Positions 1 to 5,172 of a stretch of 5,172 bases of DNA are shown here, in pieces. A program made the translations under genes and the position numbers. Positions within the stretch are counted from its first letter, which is position 1. Each line of letters opens with the position of its first letter. The notes below the pieces were generated by a model. It worked only from the letters and a program-made list of their open reading frames with translations, ran no database searches and had not been told where the DNA came from. Source of the DNA: DASUPK01 sp036377415 (lineage in GTDB: Bacteria > Actinomycetota > Thermoleophilia > Solirubrobacterales > 70-9); the NCBI GenBank assembly GCA_036377415.1, contig DASUYK010000120.1:1-5172 (forward strand). The letters are read 5' to 3'.

Positions 1-2
1 GC

Positions 3-239
3 ATGACGCCCGGGAAGGGCGATGTCCTCCTCGCCGAGGGTGATCCGAGCATCGCGGAGGACGAGGAGCGGTTGATCGAGGAGTTTCGCCGCCAGCTCGA
101 CCTCGGCATGTGGGCGGCGGTCCCGCTCGAGGGCGAGGCCGGACGGCGGGAGGCGACCATGGTGCGCGACTTCTCCGAGATCCCGAAGGCCGCGGAGCGG
201 GTGATCTTCTTCCCGCGAGCTGCGGGTGGCCGTCGATGA
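3..239 (+). CDS. Small hypothetical protein (78 aa), first of three overlapping genes
   Basis: I do not recognise a family. The 78-residue product has an acidic, probably helical stretch at about residues 17-34 (EDEERLIEEFRRQLDLG). A hydrophobic segment (MWAAVP, 36-41) follows, then a basic linker (GRRE, 47-50) and a C-terminal part VRDFSEIPKAAERVIFFPR (54-72) whose mix of charged and aromatic residues looks like real folded protein. There is no signal peptide, membrane segment, cysteine or metal motif, so it is probably cytosolic. The stop overlaps the start of the next gene as ATGA, which strongly suggests co-translation and supports both genes being real. The ATG lies two bases from the window edge, so no ribosome binding site can be seen and the true start could be further upstream. 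Function unknown. Confidence 0.7.
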   Translation: MTPGKGDVLLAEGDPSIAEDEERLIEEFRRQLDLGMWAAVPLEGEAGRREATMVRDFSEIPKAAERVIFFPRAAGGRR

Positions 240-640
240 CCCGCGAGATGCACGCGGAGATGCGCGCTCGCCGGCTTTTGCGCGAAACGGCGGGACCCGA
301 GGCCCTCGAGATGTACGACCGTCTCGGCCTGCTCGCGCTTGAGCACGAGAGCGGGGAGTACGGCTACCTGATCTACCCTCACCGTCCGATCGTCGGATAC
401 GACGCCCGCTCCGGAGAGCTGCTTTCGGAGTACTGCCTCCGCTTCGCCGATCGTTCCGATCGCGAAGCGGGGGAGAGGCTTCCGGACGCGGACGACGTCC
501 TGGCGAAGTGGCTCGCCCTGCGGACCGACGAGGGGCATGCTCTGTCGATCGCGAACGTCCACCGGCTCGGGCGACAGCTGGATCCCCAGATGGTTCGTCG
601 GGATCTGGCGGCCGTACGCGAATGGCGGGCGGCGGGATGA
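236..640 (+). CDS. Conserved-looking hypothetical protein (134 aa), coupled to ilvD
   Basis: No family is recognised. I chose the ATG at 236 because it overlaps the upstream stop codon (ATGA) and has a GGGTGG sequence at 224-229, six bases ahead; the frame is open further upstream, but an earlier start would overlap the previous gene heavily. The 134-residue product begins with a probable helix (residues 1-34, rich in Arg, Glu and Met). A likely beta segment follows with the striking string YGYLIYPHRPIVGYD (42-56), then GELLSEYCLRF (60-70) holding the only cysteine (C67). An acidic PDADDVLAKWLALR block (83-96) comes next and a basic helical tail (RRDLAAVREWR, 121-131) ends it. There is no signal peptide or membrane segment. 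It ends within the start of ilvD, again as ATGA. The role is unknown; a regulatory or accessory role for the operon is only a guess. Confidence 0.8.
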   Translation: MTREMHAEMRARRLLRETAGPEALEMYDRLGLLALEHESGEYGYLIYPHRPIVGYDARSGELLSEYCLRFADRSDREAGERLPDADDVLAKWLALRTDEGHALSIANVHRLGRQLDPQMVRRDLAAVREWRAAG

Positions 641-2340
641 GCACGCCCGCGAAGGAGGCGGCACGAATCAACGGGGCGCCCCGGCCTCGCTCGAGCGTCG
701 TCTTCGACGGTCCGGAGCGGGCCTTCGCCCGCGCCTACATGAAGGGGATCGGCTTCGACGACGACGACCTGCGCCGCCCGACGGTCGGGATCGCGAACAC
801 CTGGATCGAGGCGATGCCCTGCAACTTTCACCTCCGCGGGCTCGCCGAGCACGTCAAGGAGGGCGTGCGCGCCGCCGGCGGCACTCCGCTCGAGTTCAAC
901 TCGATCGCGATCTCCGACGGGATCACGATGGGGACCGAGGGGATGAAGACCTCTCTGGTCAGCCGCGAGGTGATCGCGGACTCGATCGAGCTCACTGCGC
1001 GCGGTTACCAGTTCGACGCCGTGATCGCCCTCTCGGGCTGCGACAAGACGATCCCGGGATGCGTGATGGCGCTCGCGCGGCTCGATGTGCCCTCGCTGAT
1101 GCTCTACGGCGGCTCGATCCTCCCGGGACGGTGGCGCGGCCACGACGTCACGATCCAGGACGTCTTCGAGGCGATCGGCAGGCACGCGACGGGCGAGATG
1201 TCGGACGACGACCTCCACGAGCTCGAGGGCTGCGCCAGTCCGGGCGCCGGAGCGTGCGGCGCCCAGTTCACCGCGAACACGATGGCCTGTGCCTTCGAGG
1301 TGATGGGGCTCACGCCGATGGGCTCGGGGATGGTCCCGGCGGTGGCGGGCGCCCGTGAGCAGGTGGCGCGCGAGTGCGGCGAGCTGGTGATGAAGGTGCT
1401 CATCGACGATCTGCGCCCGAGCCGGATCATCACCCGGAAGTCGCTCGAGAACGCGATCGCCACCGTCTGCATGTCGGGGGGATCGACCAACGGAGTCCTG
1501 CATCTGCTCGCGGTGGCGAACGAGGCGGGGATCGAGCTCTCGATCGACGACTTCGACCGGATCTCCGAGCGCACCCCGCTGCTCGGCGACCTGAAGCCGG
1601 GCGGCCGCTTCGTCGCCAGGGACCTCTACGAGGCCGGGGGCGTCGGTGTGCTGGCGAAGCGGCTCGACGAGGCGGGCGTCCTGCACCGCGATGCGATCAC
1701 CGTCACCGGCCGCACCATCGGCGAGGAGGCCGACGCGACCCAGGAGACGCCGGGCCAACGGGTTGTCCGACCGCTTTCCGATCCGCTGAAGCCGACCGGC
1801 GGGCTGGTGATCCTGCGCGGCAACCTCGCTCCGGAGGGCTGCGTGGTCAAGGTCGCCGGCGAGGAGCGCCGCAGCCACACCGGCCCGGCCCGGGTGTTCG
1901 GCTCCGAGGAGGAGTGCTTCGCGGTGGTCGAGAAGCAGGGGATCAAGCCCGGAGACGTAGTCGTAATCCGAAACGAGGGCCCATCAGGCGGCCCCGGGAT
2001 GCGCGAGATGCTGCAGGTGACCGCCGCCCTGGTGGGGGAGGGGATCGGCGACCAGGTGGCGCTGCTCACCGACGGCCGCTTCTCGGGCGCCACCCACGGC
2101 CTGATGGCGGGCCACGTCGCCCCCGAGGCGATCCGCGGTGGCCCGATCGCCGCAGTCGAGGACGGCGACGAGATCACCCTGGACATCGACGCCCGCCGCC
2201 TCGACCTGAGGCTCTCCGACGAGGAGATCGCGAAACGGGTCGCCGCGTACCGGGCGCCCGAGCCCCACTACAGGCGCGGCGTGATGGCCAAGTACGCCGC
2301 CGCCGTCTCGAGCGCCTCGCAGGGCGCAGTCACGAGCTAG
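637..2340 (+). CDS. ilvD: Dihydroxyacid dehydratase
   Basis: IlvD dehydrates 2,3-dihydroxy-isovalerate and 2,3-dihydroxy-3-methylvalerate to the 2-keto acids that become valine (also the leucine and pantothenate precursor) and isoleucine; it acts in the cytosol. The 567 residues match the usual family length of about 555-570. Visible signatures are the first IlvD/Edd motif GCDKTIPGCVMA (134-145) and the second, LLTDGRFSGAT (476-486), whose S483 is the presumed catalytic base. The probable Mg ligands are D94, D136 and the carbamylated lysine position K137, with E457 in GMREM a likely fourth. Three cysteines, C62 (PCNFH), C135 and C207 (GACGAQFTANT), fit the [2Fe-2S] plant/actinobacterial type rather than the E. 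coli [4Fe-4S] type. The ATG at 637 overlaps the upstream stop codon and gives the normal N-terminus; an in-frame ATG at 622 is an alternative. The Shine-Dalgarno is only a G-rich run, consistent with coupled translation. Confidence 0.97.
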   Translation: MSTPAKEAARINGAPRPRSSVVFDGPERAFARAYMKGIGFDDDDLRRPTVGIANTWIEAMPCNFHLRGLAEHVKEGVRAAGGTPLEFNSIAISDGITMGTEGMKTSLVSREVIADSIELTARGYQFDAVIALSGCDKTIPGCVMALARLDVPSLMLYGGSILPGRWRGHDVTIQDVFEAIGRHATGEMSDDDLHELEGCASPGAGACGAQFTANTMACAFEVMGLTPMGSGMVPAVAGAREQVARECGELVMKVLIDDLRPSRIITRKSLENAIATVCMSGGSTNGVLHLLAVANEAGIELSIDDFDRISERTPLLGDLKPGGRFVARDLYEAGGVGVLAKRLDEAGVLHRDAITVTGRTIGEEADATQETPGQRVVRPLSDPLKPTGGLVILRGNLAPEGCVVKVAGEERRSHTGPARVFGSEEECFAVVEKQGIKPGDVVVIRNEGPSGGPGMREMLQVTAALVGEGIGDQVALLTDGRFSGATHGLMAGHVAPEAIRGGPIAAVEDGDEITLDIDARRLDLRLSDEEIAKRVAAYRAPEPHYRRGVMAKYAAAVSSASQGAVTS

Positions 2341-2354
2341 ACGCGCTCGCTCTG

Positions 2355-3563
2355 TCAACTCGAGATCGGCTCGAGCTGGCTGACCGCGACCCCTCCGGCA
2401 TCTCGAATCGCCTTCTCGGAGGCCCCCTTGAGCTCAGCGACCGTGACGTAGACGGTCGCGCCGAGATCGATGCCAAGTTCACTCGCAGCGGCCGGATCGA
2501 GCCTCTCGAGAAGCTCCTTGCTCGCCAGGATCGACCCCCCTCTGGCGGACTCCTGGACGCGGGCGCATTCGTTTACTTCCTCCCCGAGCGCCGTCACTTC
2601 GAGGCGGCCGCCGGTGAGCTGACCCATGTAGACGGTCGCCCCCCAATGGAGGCCCACGTTCAGGCGGATGCCGGAGCCTGCCAGGCCGAGGGTCTTGGCA
2701 GTCTCGCTCGCCAGGGCATTCAGCCGCATGCCAACGCGAATCGCTGCACGCGATGCGTCGCCCGGTGAGCCGAGGCTCTCGGCGAGGAAGAAGGCCGTCA
2801 CGCCGTCACCGGCATGCCTACCCGTTACCCCGCCCGCCTCGGCTACCGCTCGATCGACCTCGCTGGTAAGGGTGCGGATGAGGTCGAAATAGGTAGCGCT
2901 CGGAAGATGGCGAGCGATCTCGCTGGAGTCCTCGAGGTCCGCGAAGAGGATCGCCGCTTCGCGCCGACCCGGGGCAGACAGCAGGGACATGCGCTCGTAC
3001 ATGGCTCGATCGCCGCGGGTCAGGGCGTTCGAGAGCGACGCCGGAATATCGGCCACGTAGAGCTCGACCACGCCCAGGAATCTGCCTTGTGAATCTCGGA
3101 GGCGTGTTGCGAATTGAACGGTCGCGCCCATCCCGGGGAGTCGCGCCGCCACGCCTCGGTAGGTCCATGCGGGCCAGTCCAGCGGTGACAGAGCGCGGAT
3201 CTGGTCTCGCATTGCGTCCGCATGCGCACGGTGCTGCGGCCTCGCGAGCACCCCGGCGGCGAGCTCGACAAGCTCATCCGGCCCCTTGTCGCTGTCAGCG
3301 AGGATCAGGGAGATCCGGAAGAGCAGGAAATCGCGGTCGAACTCCGGGTCGAACAGATCCCAGGCGGGCAAGCCCTGCGCCACGACGGTGTGCTCGCCCA
3401 GCCCCAAGCGATCCGGCTCCGACTCCCCGACCAGCGCCCTGAGCTCGCTCGACACCCAGACGAAGCGCCAGTCGGAGTCGAGTATGAAGGCAGCCCAGCC
3501 GGCCTCCTCCAGACCTCCGGCGATCAGATCGAGCTGCTCGCTGCCGGTCGCCGGACCTTCCAT
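2355..3563 (-). CDS. PAS-like sensor fused to class III adenylate/guanylate cyclase domain
   Basis: The protein probably makes a cyclic nucleotide second messenger from ATP or GTP in response to a signal sensed by its N-terminus. Residues 10-46 (GWAAFILDSDWRFVWVSSEL in the core) resemble the start of a PAS fold, and RLRDSQGRFLGVVELYV (154-170) resembles its last strands; about 80 mostly helical residues lie between. The catalytic domain spans about 200-378. It has both metal-binding aspartates, D209 in FADLEDS and D253 in HAGDG, plus the transition-state residues N331 and R335 in GEEVNECAR. The purine-selecting lysine position appears to be R249 and the partner aspartate position T324, so substrate choice cannot be read off. 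No transmembrane segment is seen. A GGGAG at 3573-3577 supports the ATG. It follows the hydrolase gene by 48 bases and is probably in its operon. Codon use seems slightly less GC-biased than in its neighbours (GAA, GGT, ATA and TTG near the start). Confidence 0.92.
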   Translation of the reverse strand: MEGPATGSEQLDLIAGGLEEAGWAAFILDSDWRFVWVSSELRALVGESEPDRLGLGEHTVVAQGLPAWDLFDPEFDRDFLLFRISLILADSDKGPDELVELAAGVLARPQHRAHADAMRDQIRALSPLDWPAWTYRGVAARLPGMGATVQFATRLRDSQGRFLGVVELYVADIPASLSNALTRGDRAMYERMSLLSAPGRREAAILFADLEDSSEIARHLPSATYFDLIRTLTSEVDRAVAEAGGVTGRHAGDGVTAFFLAESLGSPGDASRAAIRVGMRLNALASETAKTLGLAGSGIRLNVGLHWGATVYMGQLTGGRLEVTALGEEVNECARVQESARGGSILASKELLERLDPAAASELGIDLGATVYVTVAELKGASEKAIRDAGGVAVSQLEPISS

Positions 3564-3572
3564 CCCGGCAGT

Positions 3573-3577
3573 CTCCC
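3573..3577 (-). promoter_or_regulatory. Ribosome binding site of the cyclase gene
   Basis: On the minus strand this reads GGGAG, nine bases ahead of the ATG at 3563. It is the clearest Shine-Dalgarno match on this strand. It supports that start over readthrough from the upstream gene, which is open in the same frame back to the TAG at 3612-3614. Confidence 0.55.
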
Positions 3578-3611
3578 ACGAGCGATCGTCCTCCCGGCGG
3601 CGATCCCGCGG

Positions 3612-4742
3612 CTAGCTCAGCGTTCCGCTGCGAACCAGGAAGTCCTGGACCACGCGGTTGAAGCGGACCGGGCGCTCCAGCTGGGGCACGTGGCCGCACT
3701 CGTCGAAGATCACCAGCTCGGCGTTCTCGCCGATCCGCCTCCTGTAGGAGATGGCCGCGGGTACCGGGACAAGGCGGTCGTTCCGCCCCCAGACGATCAG
3801 GGTAGGCACCTCGATCTCCTCCAGCCGGTGGCGGATGTCGTAGCCCCAGAGCGTGGTCAGCGCGTCGAAGTAGCCGGGGCTCTTCAGGGCCGGCACCGTG
3901 TTCTCCCAGAGCAGCTCGCGCCGCAGCGCGTTCGGGTCGTGGAAGACGCCGCGGAAGGCGCTCTGGCGGATGCGCGGTCTGCGGATCCCGGCCATGTGGT
4001 AGCGGAAGGCGAACGGGGTGGCCGCCCGCCCGACCCTGGCGATCACGACCGCCGGCTCTCGCCGCGCCTTGGCCCAGGTGATCCCGGCCGCCGAGACGAG
4101 CACCAGCTCGTCCACGCGCTCGGGCTCCCCGATCGCCACCTCGGTGGCGATGAACCCTCCCATCGAGTTGCCGATCATCGAGCAGCGCTCGAGGCCGATC
4201 CGCTCGCAGAAGTCATGGATGAAGCGGCCGTAGGCCGGGATCGTGATCTGCCAGGGCGGCATCGGGCTGGCGCCGAACCCCGGCAGGTCGACCGCGACCG
4301 CGCGGTGGCTGCGCGCGAACCAGGGGATGTTCTCGAGCCAGTTCTGCCACGAGCCCGAGAGTCCGTGGACGAACAGGACCGGCGTGCCCTCGCCCATTTC
4401 GACGTAGTTGACCCGCGCCCCCACCATCCCGATCTCCCGGCGGTGCTCCCGCCAGTCGATCCGCAGCCACTCCGGGTCCGGGTTGCCGTAGGGGTCGGGG
4501 CCGCCGTCGGACGGCGTGGCCGGCGGCAGCTCCACCCGTCCCGCCGCCAGGCGCCAGGCGTAGCTGGCGTCCCTGGCGATCCGGCGGAGCTCGTTCCGAA
4601 CCGGGCGCGGGGTGGGCGCAGACGCGTGCTCCTCGGCCTCGGCCGCCGCCGTCTGCCGCCCCTCACTCACGGACGAAACGTACCGATCGGGAGCCGCTGC
4701 TCCGGCCGTCTCGGTTGCCAGGGCCACCTCGGAACCGCTCAC
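3612..4742 (-). CDS. Alpha/beta hydrolase
   Basis: This is a serine hydrolase of the alpha/beta fold, probably acting on an ester, lactone or related bond; the substrate cannot be told. The fold covers about residues 104-372. The oxyanion-hole motif is HGLSGS (126-131), followed by DLPGFGASP (152-160). The nucleophile elbow is GNSMGG (191-196) with S193. The acid is D322 in GRNDRLVP, and the base is H351 in CGHVPQLE, so the triad is complete. A cap region lies at about 222-300. The first 90 or so residues are Ala/Glu/Pro-rich and less fold-like, with a basic helical part at 48-69; no secretion signal is evident. The start is uncertain: GTG at 4742 is the longest form, while GTG at 4670 gives 352 residues, and neither has a clear ribosome binding site. 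The cyclase gene follows 48 bases downstream, in the same frame. Confidence 0.93.
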   Translation of the reverse strand: MSGSEVALATETAGAAAPDRYVSSVSEGRQTAAAEAEEHASAPTPRPVRNELRRIARDASYAWRLAAGRVELPPATPSDGGPDPYGNPDPEWLRIDWREHRREIGMVGARVNYVEMGEGTPVLFVHGLSGSWQNWLENIPWFARSHRAVAVDLPGFGASPMPPWQITIPAYGRFIHDFCERIGLERCSMIGNSMGGFIATEVAIGEPERVDELVLVSAAGITWAKARREPAVVIARVGRAATPFAFRYHMAGIRRPRIRQSAFRGVFHDPNALRRELLWENTVPALKSPGYFDALTTLWGYDIRHRLEEIEVPTLIVWGRNDRLVPVPAAISYRRRIGENAELVIFDECGHVPQLERPVRFNRVVQDFLVRSGTLS

Positions 4743-4796
4743 GATCGCGGATTCGATCAGGACGTGGTAGTCGCCGCCTCGGTGCCATCCGGGACG

Positions 4797-4815
4797 GTGA
4801 TCGTGGCTCGATCAC
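4797..4815. repeat. Intergenic inverted repeat, 7-base arms
   Basis: GTGATCG and CGATCAC form perfect 7-base arms around the 5-base spacer TGGCT. The repeat lies between the cyclo-ligase stop and the hydrolase start. It could fold as a hairpin in RNA of either strand or be a binding site for a dimeric regulator. No T-run follows on either strand, so it is not a standard intrinsic terminator. GATC-type palindromes are common in GC-rich genomes, which limits the weight of this call. Confidence 0.4.
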
Positions 4816-4829
4816 GAATCTGCACGTCG

Positions 4830-4842
4830 CCGAGACTCTCGG
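4830..4842. repeat. Intergenic near-palindrome CCGAGA-C-TCTCGG
   Basis: Perfect 6-base arms surround a single central base, 14 bases from the inverted repeat at 4797-4815. The one-base centre suits a protein-binding dyad better than an RNA hairpin, although CCGA/TCGG with a 5-base loop could form. It sits 88-100 bases upstream of the hydrolase GTG at 4742. An operator role is inference only. Confidence 0.35.
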
Positions 4843-4869
4843 TTGCCCCGATGTCGCGGTGGCGGGCTC

Positions 4870-5172
4870 TCAGGCGTACCCCATCCGCTCGAGGATCGGG
4901 ATCTCTCGAATCTGGGGCGGCTGAAGGTGGTCCCAGAGGATCCCGCGCGGCCTCGGGTACTGGCGCTCCACGTCGATCACCGCCCGCGGCGTCGCGATCA
5001 GGTCGACGGGAAGGTCGTGCGAGGTGACCATCAGGTGCTGGCGCAGGATCTGAATCGGGTGGACGGTGGTGGCGACCACGGTGCGGCGGTCGATCTTGCC
5101 CGCCTCGAGCAGCAGGCCGTACTCGAGGTCCGAGAAGCCGCCGCCCTTGCCCATGCGGGCACCCTTGAGGTT
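4870..5172 (-). CDS. 5-formyltetrahydrofolate cyclo-ligase family protein (C-terminal part)
   Basis: This is the C-terminal 100 residues of a gene that continues past the right edge; the frame stays open through NLKGAR before the methionine at 5154, so that methionine is internal. The family enzyme converts 5-formyltetrahydrofolate to 5,10-methenyltetrahydrofolate with ATP, returning stored folate to one-carbon metabolism in the cytosol. Visible family marks are the glycine-rich phosphate loop GARMGKGGGFSDLEY (residues 4-18 of the visible part) and the later HDLPVDLIATP. The tail PRGILWDHLQPPQIREIPIL resembles the longer MTHFSD-like/COG0212 branch more than the classical short enzyme, so the exact activity is less sure than the family. 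The stop is followed by 127 bases before the hydrolase start, so co-transcription is possible but not assured. Confidence 0.85.
   Translation of the reverse strand, partial: NLKGARMGKGGGFSDLEYGLLLEAGKIDRRTVVATTVHPIQILRQHLMVTSHDLPVDLIATPRAVIDVERQYPRPRGILWDHLQPPQIREIPILERMGYA

Noticed and set aside
508..636. N-terminal extension of IlvD by 43 residues
   Set aside because: The extension overlaps the upstream gene and is Arg/Gly/Ser-rich, unlike any IlvD N-terminus. The start at 637 gives the normal length and an ATGA junction.
379..1878. A 499-codon open frame on the minus strand opposite ilvD
   Set aside because: It is antisense to ilvD, whose motifs are unmistakable. The composition (Arg, His, Asp, Ala, Leu) is typical of a shadow frame.
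2359..2375. CTCGAG-ATCGG-CTCGAG as a terminator for ilvD or the cyclase
   Set aside because: The stem is only 6 bases, lacks a T-run on either strand, and lies inside the cyclase coding sequence; CTCGAG is common in this sequence.
1374..2768. A 464-codon plus-strand frame overlapping the end of ilvD and running into the cyclase region
   Set aside because: It is an Arg/Gly/Pro-rich shadow of ilvD in another frame and is antisense to the cyclase; no recognisable domain and no ribosome binding site.
4757..4870. A short minus-strand open stretch just upstream of the hydrolase reading RHRDIGATESLGDVQIRD and ending in TGA at 4757-4759
   Set aside because: The peptide looks plausible, but there is no ATG or well-placed GTG start, no ribosome binding site, and the frame simply continues as an alternative frame of the cyclo-ligase gene. 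It could be a gene remnant but cannot be supported.
3222..5027. A 601-codon open frame on the plus strand opposite the hydrolase and part of the cyclase and cyclo-ligase genes
   Set aside because: It lies antisense to three genes with clear motifs. Its product is an Arg/Pro/Asp/His-rich string with no domain, as expected from a GC-rich antisense frame.

Overview
The window is about 5.2 kb of GC-rich, densely coding bacterial DNA with a strong preference for G or C at third codon positions and very short gaps. The composition and the flavour of the proteins (a plant/actinobacterial-type dihydroxyacid dehydratase and a class III cyclase with a PAS-like front end) suggest an actinobacterium, possibly of the Thermoleophilia/Solirubrobacterales kind. 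That placement is inference and not strongly held. No RNA gene, mobile element, CRISPR array or long repeat is visible.

Plus strand, 3-2340: three genes in a row, each joined to the next by a 4-base ATGA overlap. Two small proteins of unknown function (78 and 134 residues) precede ilvD, which encodes dihydroxyacid dehydratase (567 residues), the third common enzyme of isoleucine/valine synthesis. The overlaps imply one transcript and coupled translation, so the two unknown proteins are physically tied to a central anabolic gene.

Minus strand, 2355-5172 (read right to left): the C-terminal 100 residues of a 5-formyltetrahydrofolate cyclo-ligase family protein run in from the right edge. After a 127-base gap containing several short inverted repeats comes an alpha/beta hydrolase with an intact Ser-Asp-His triad (376 residues). 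A further 48 bases on is a class III adenylate/guanylate cyclase-type protein with an N-terminal PAS-like region (402 residues). The hydrolase and cyclase look co-transcribed and happen to be in the same reading frame, separated by a TAG and 16 codons. The pairing recalls mycobacterial Rv1900c, in which such domains are fused in one protein.

The two strands converge tail to tail at 2340/2355 with 14 bases between stop codons and no convincing terminator. The most notable points are the unknown pair coupled to ilvD, the hydrolase-cyclase pair, and the altered purine-specifying positions of the cyclase. I did not find a clear undescribed multi-gene system; the unknown gene pair is the best candidate for new biology.
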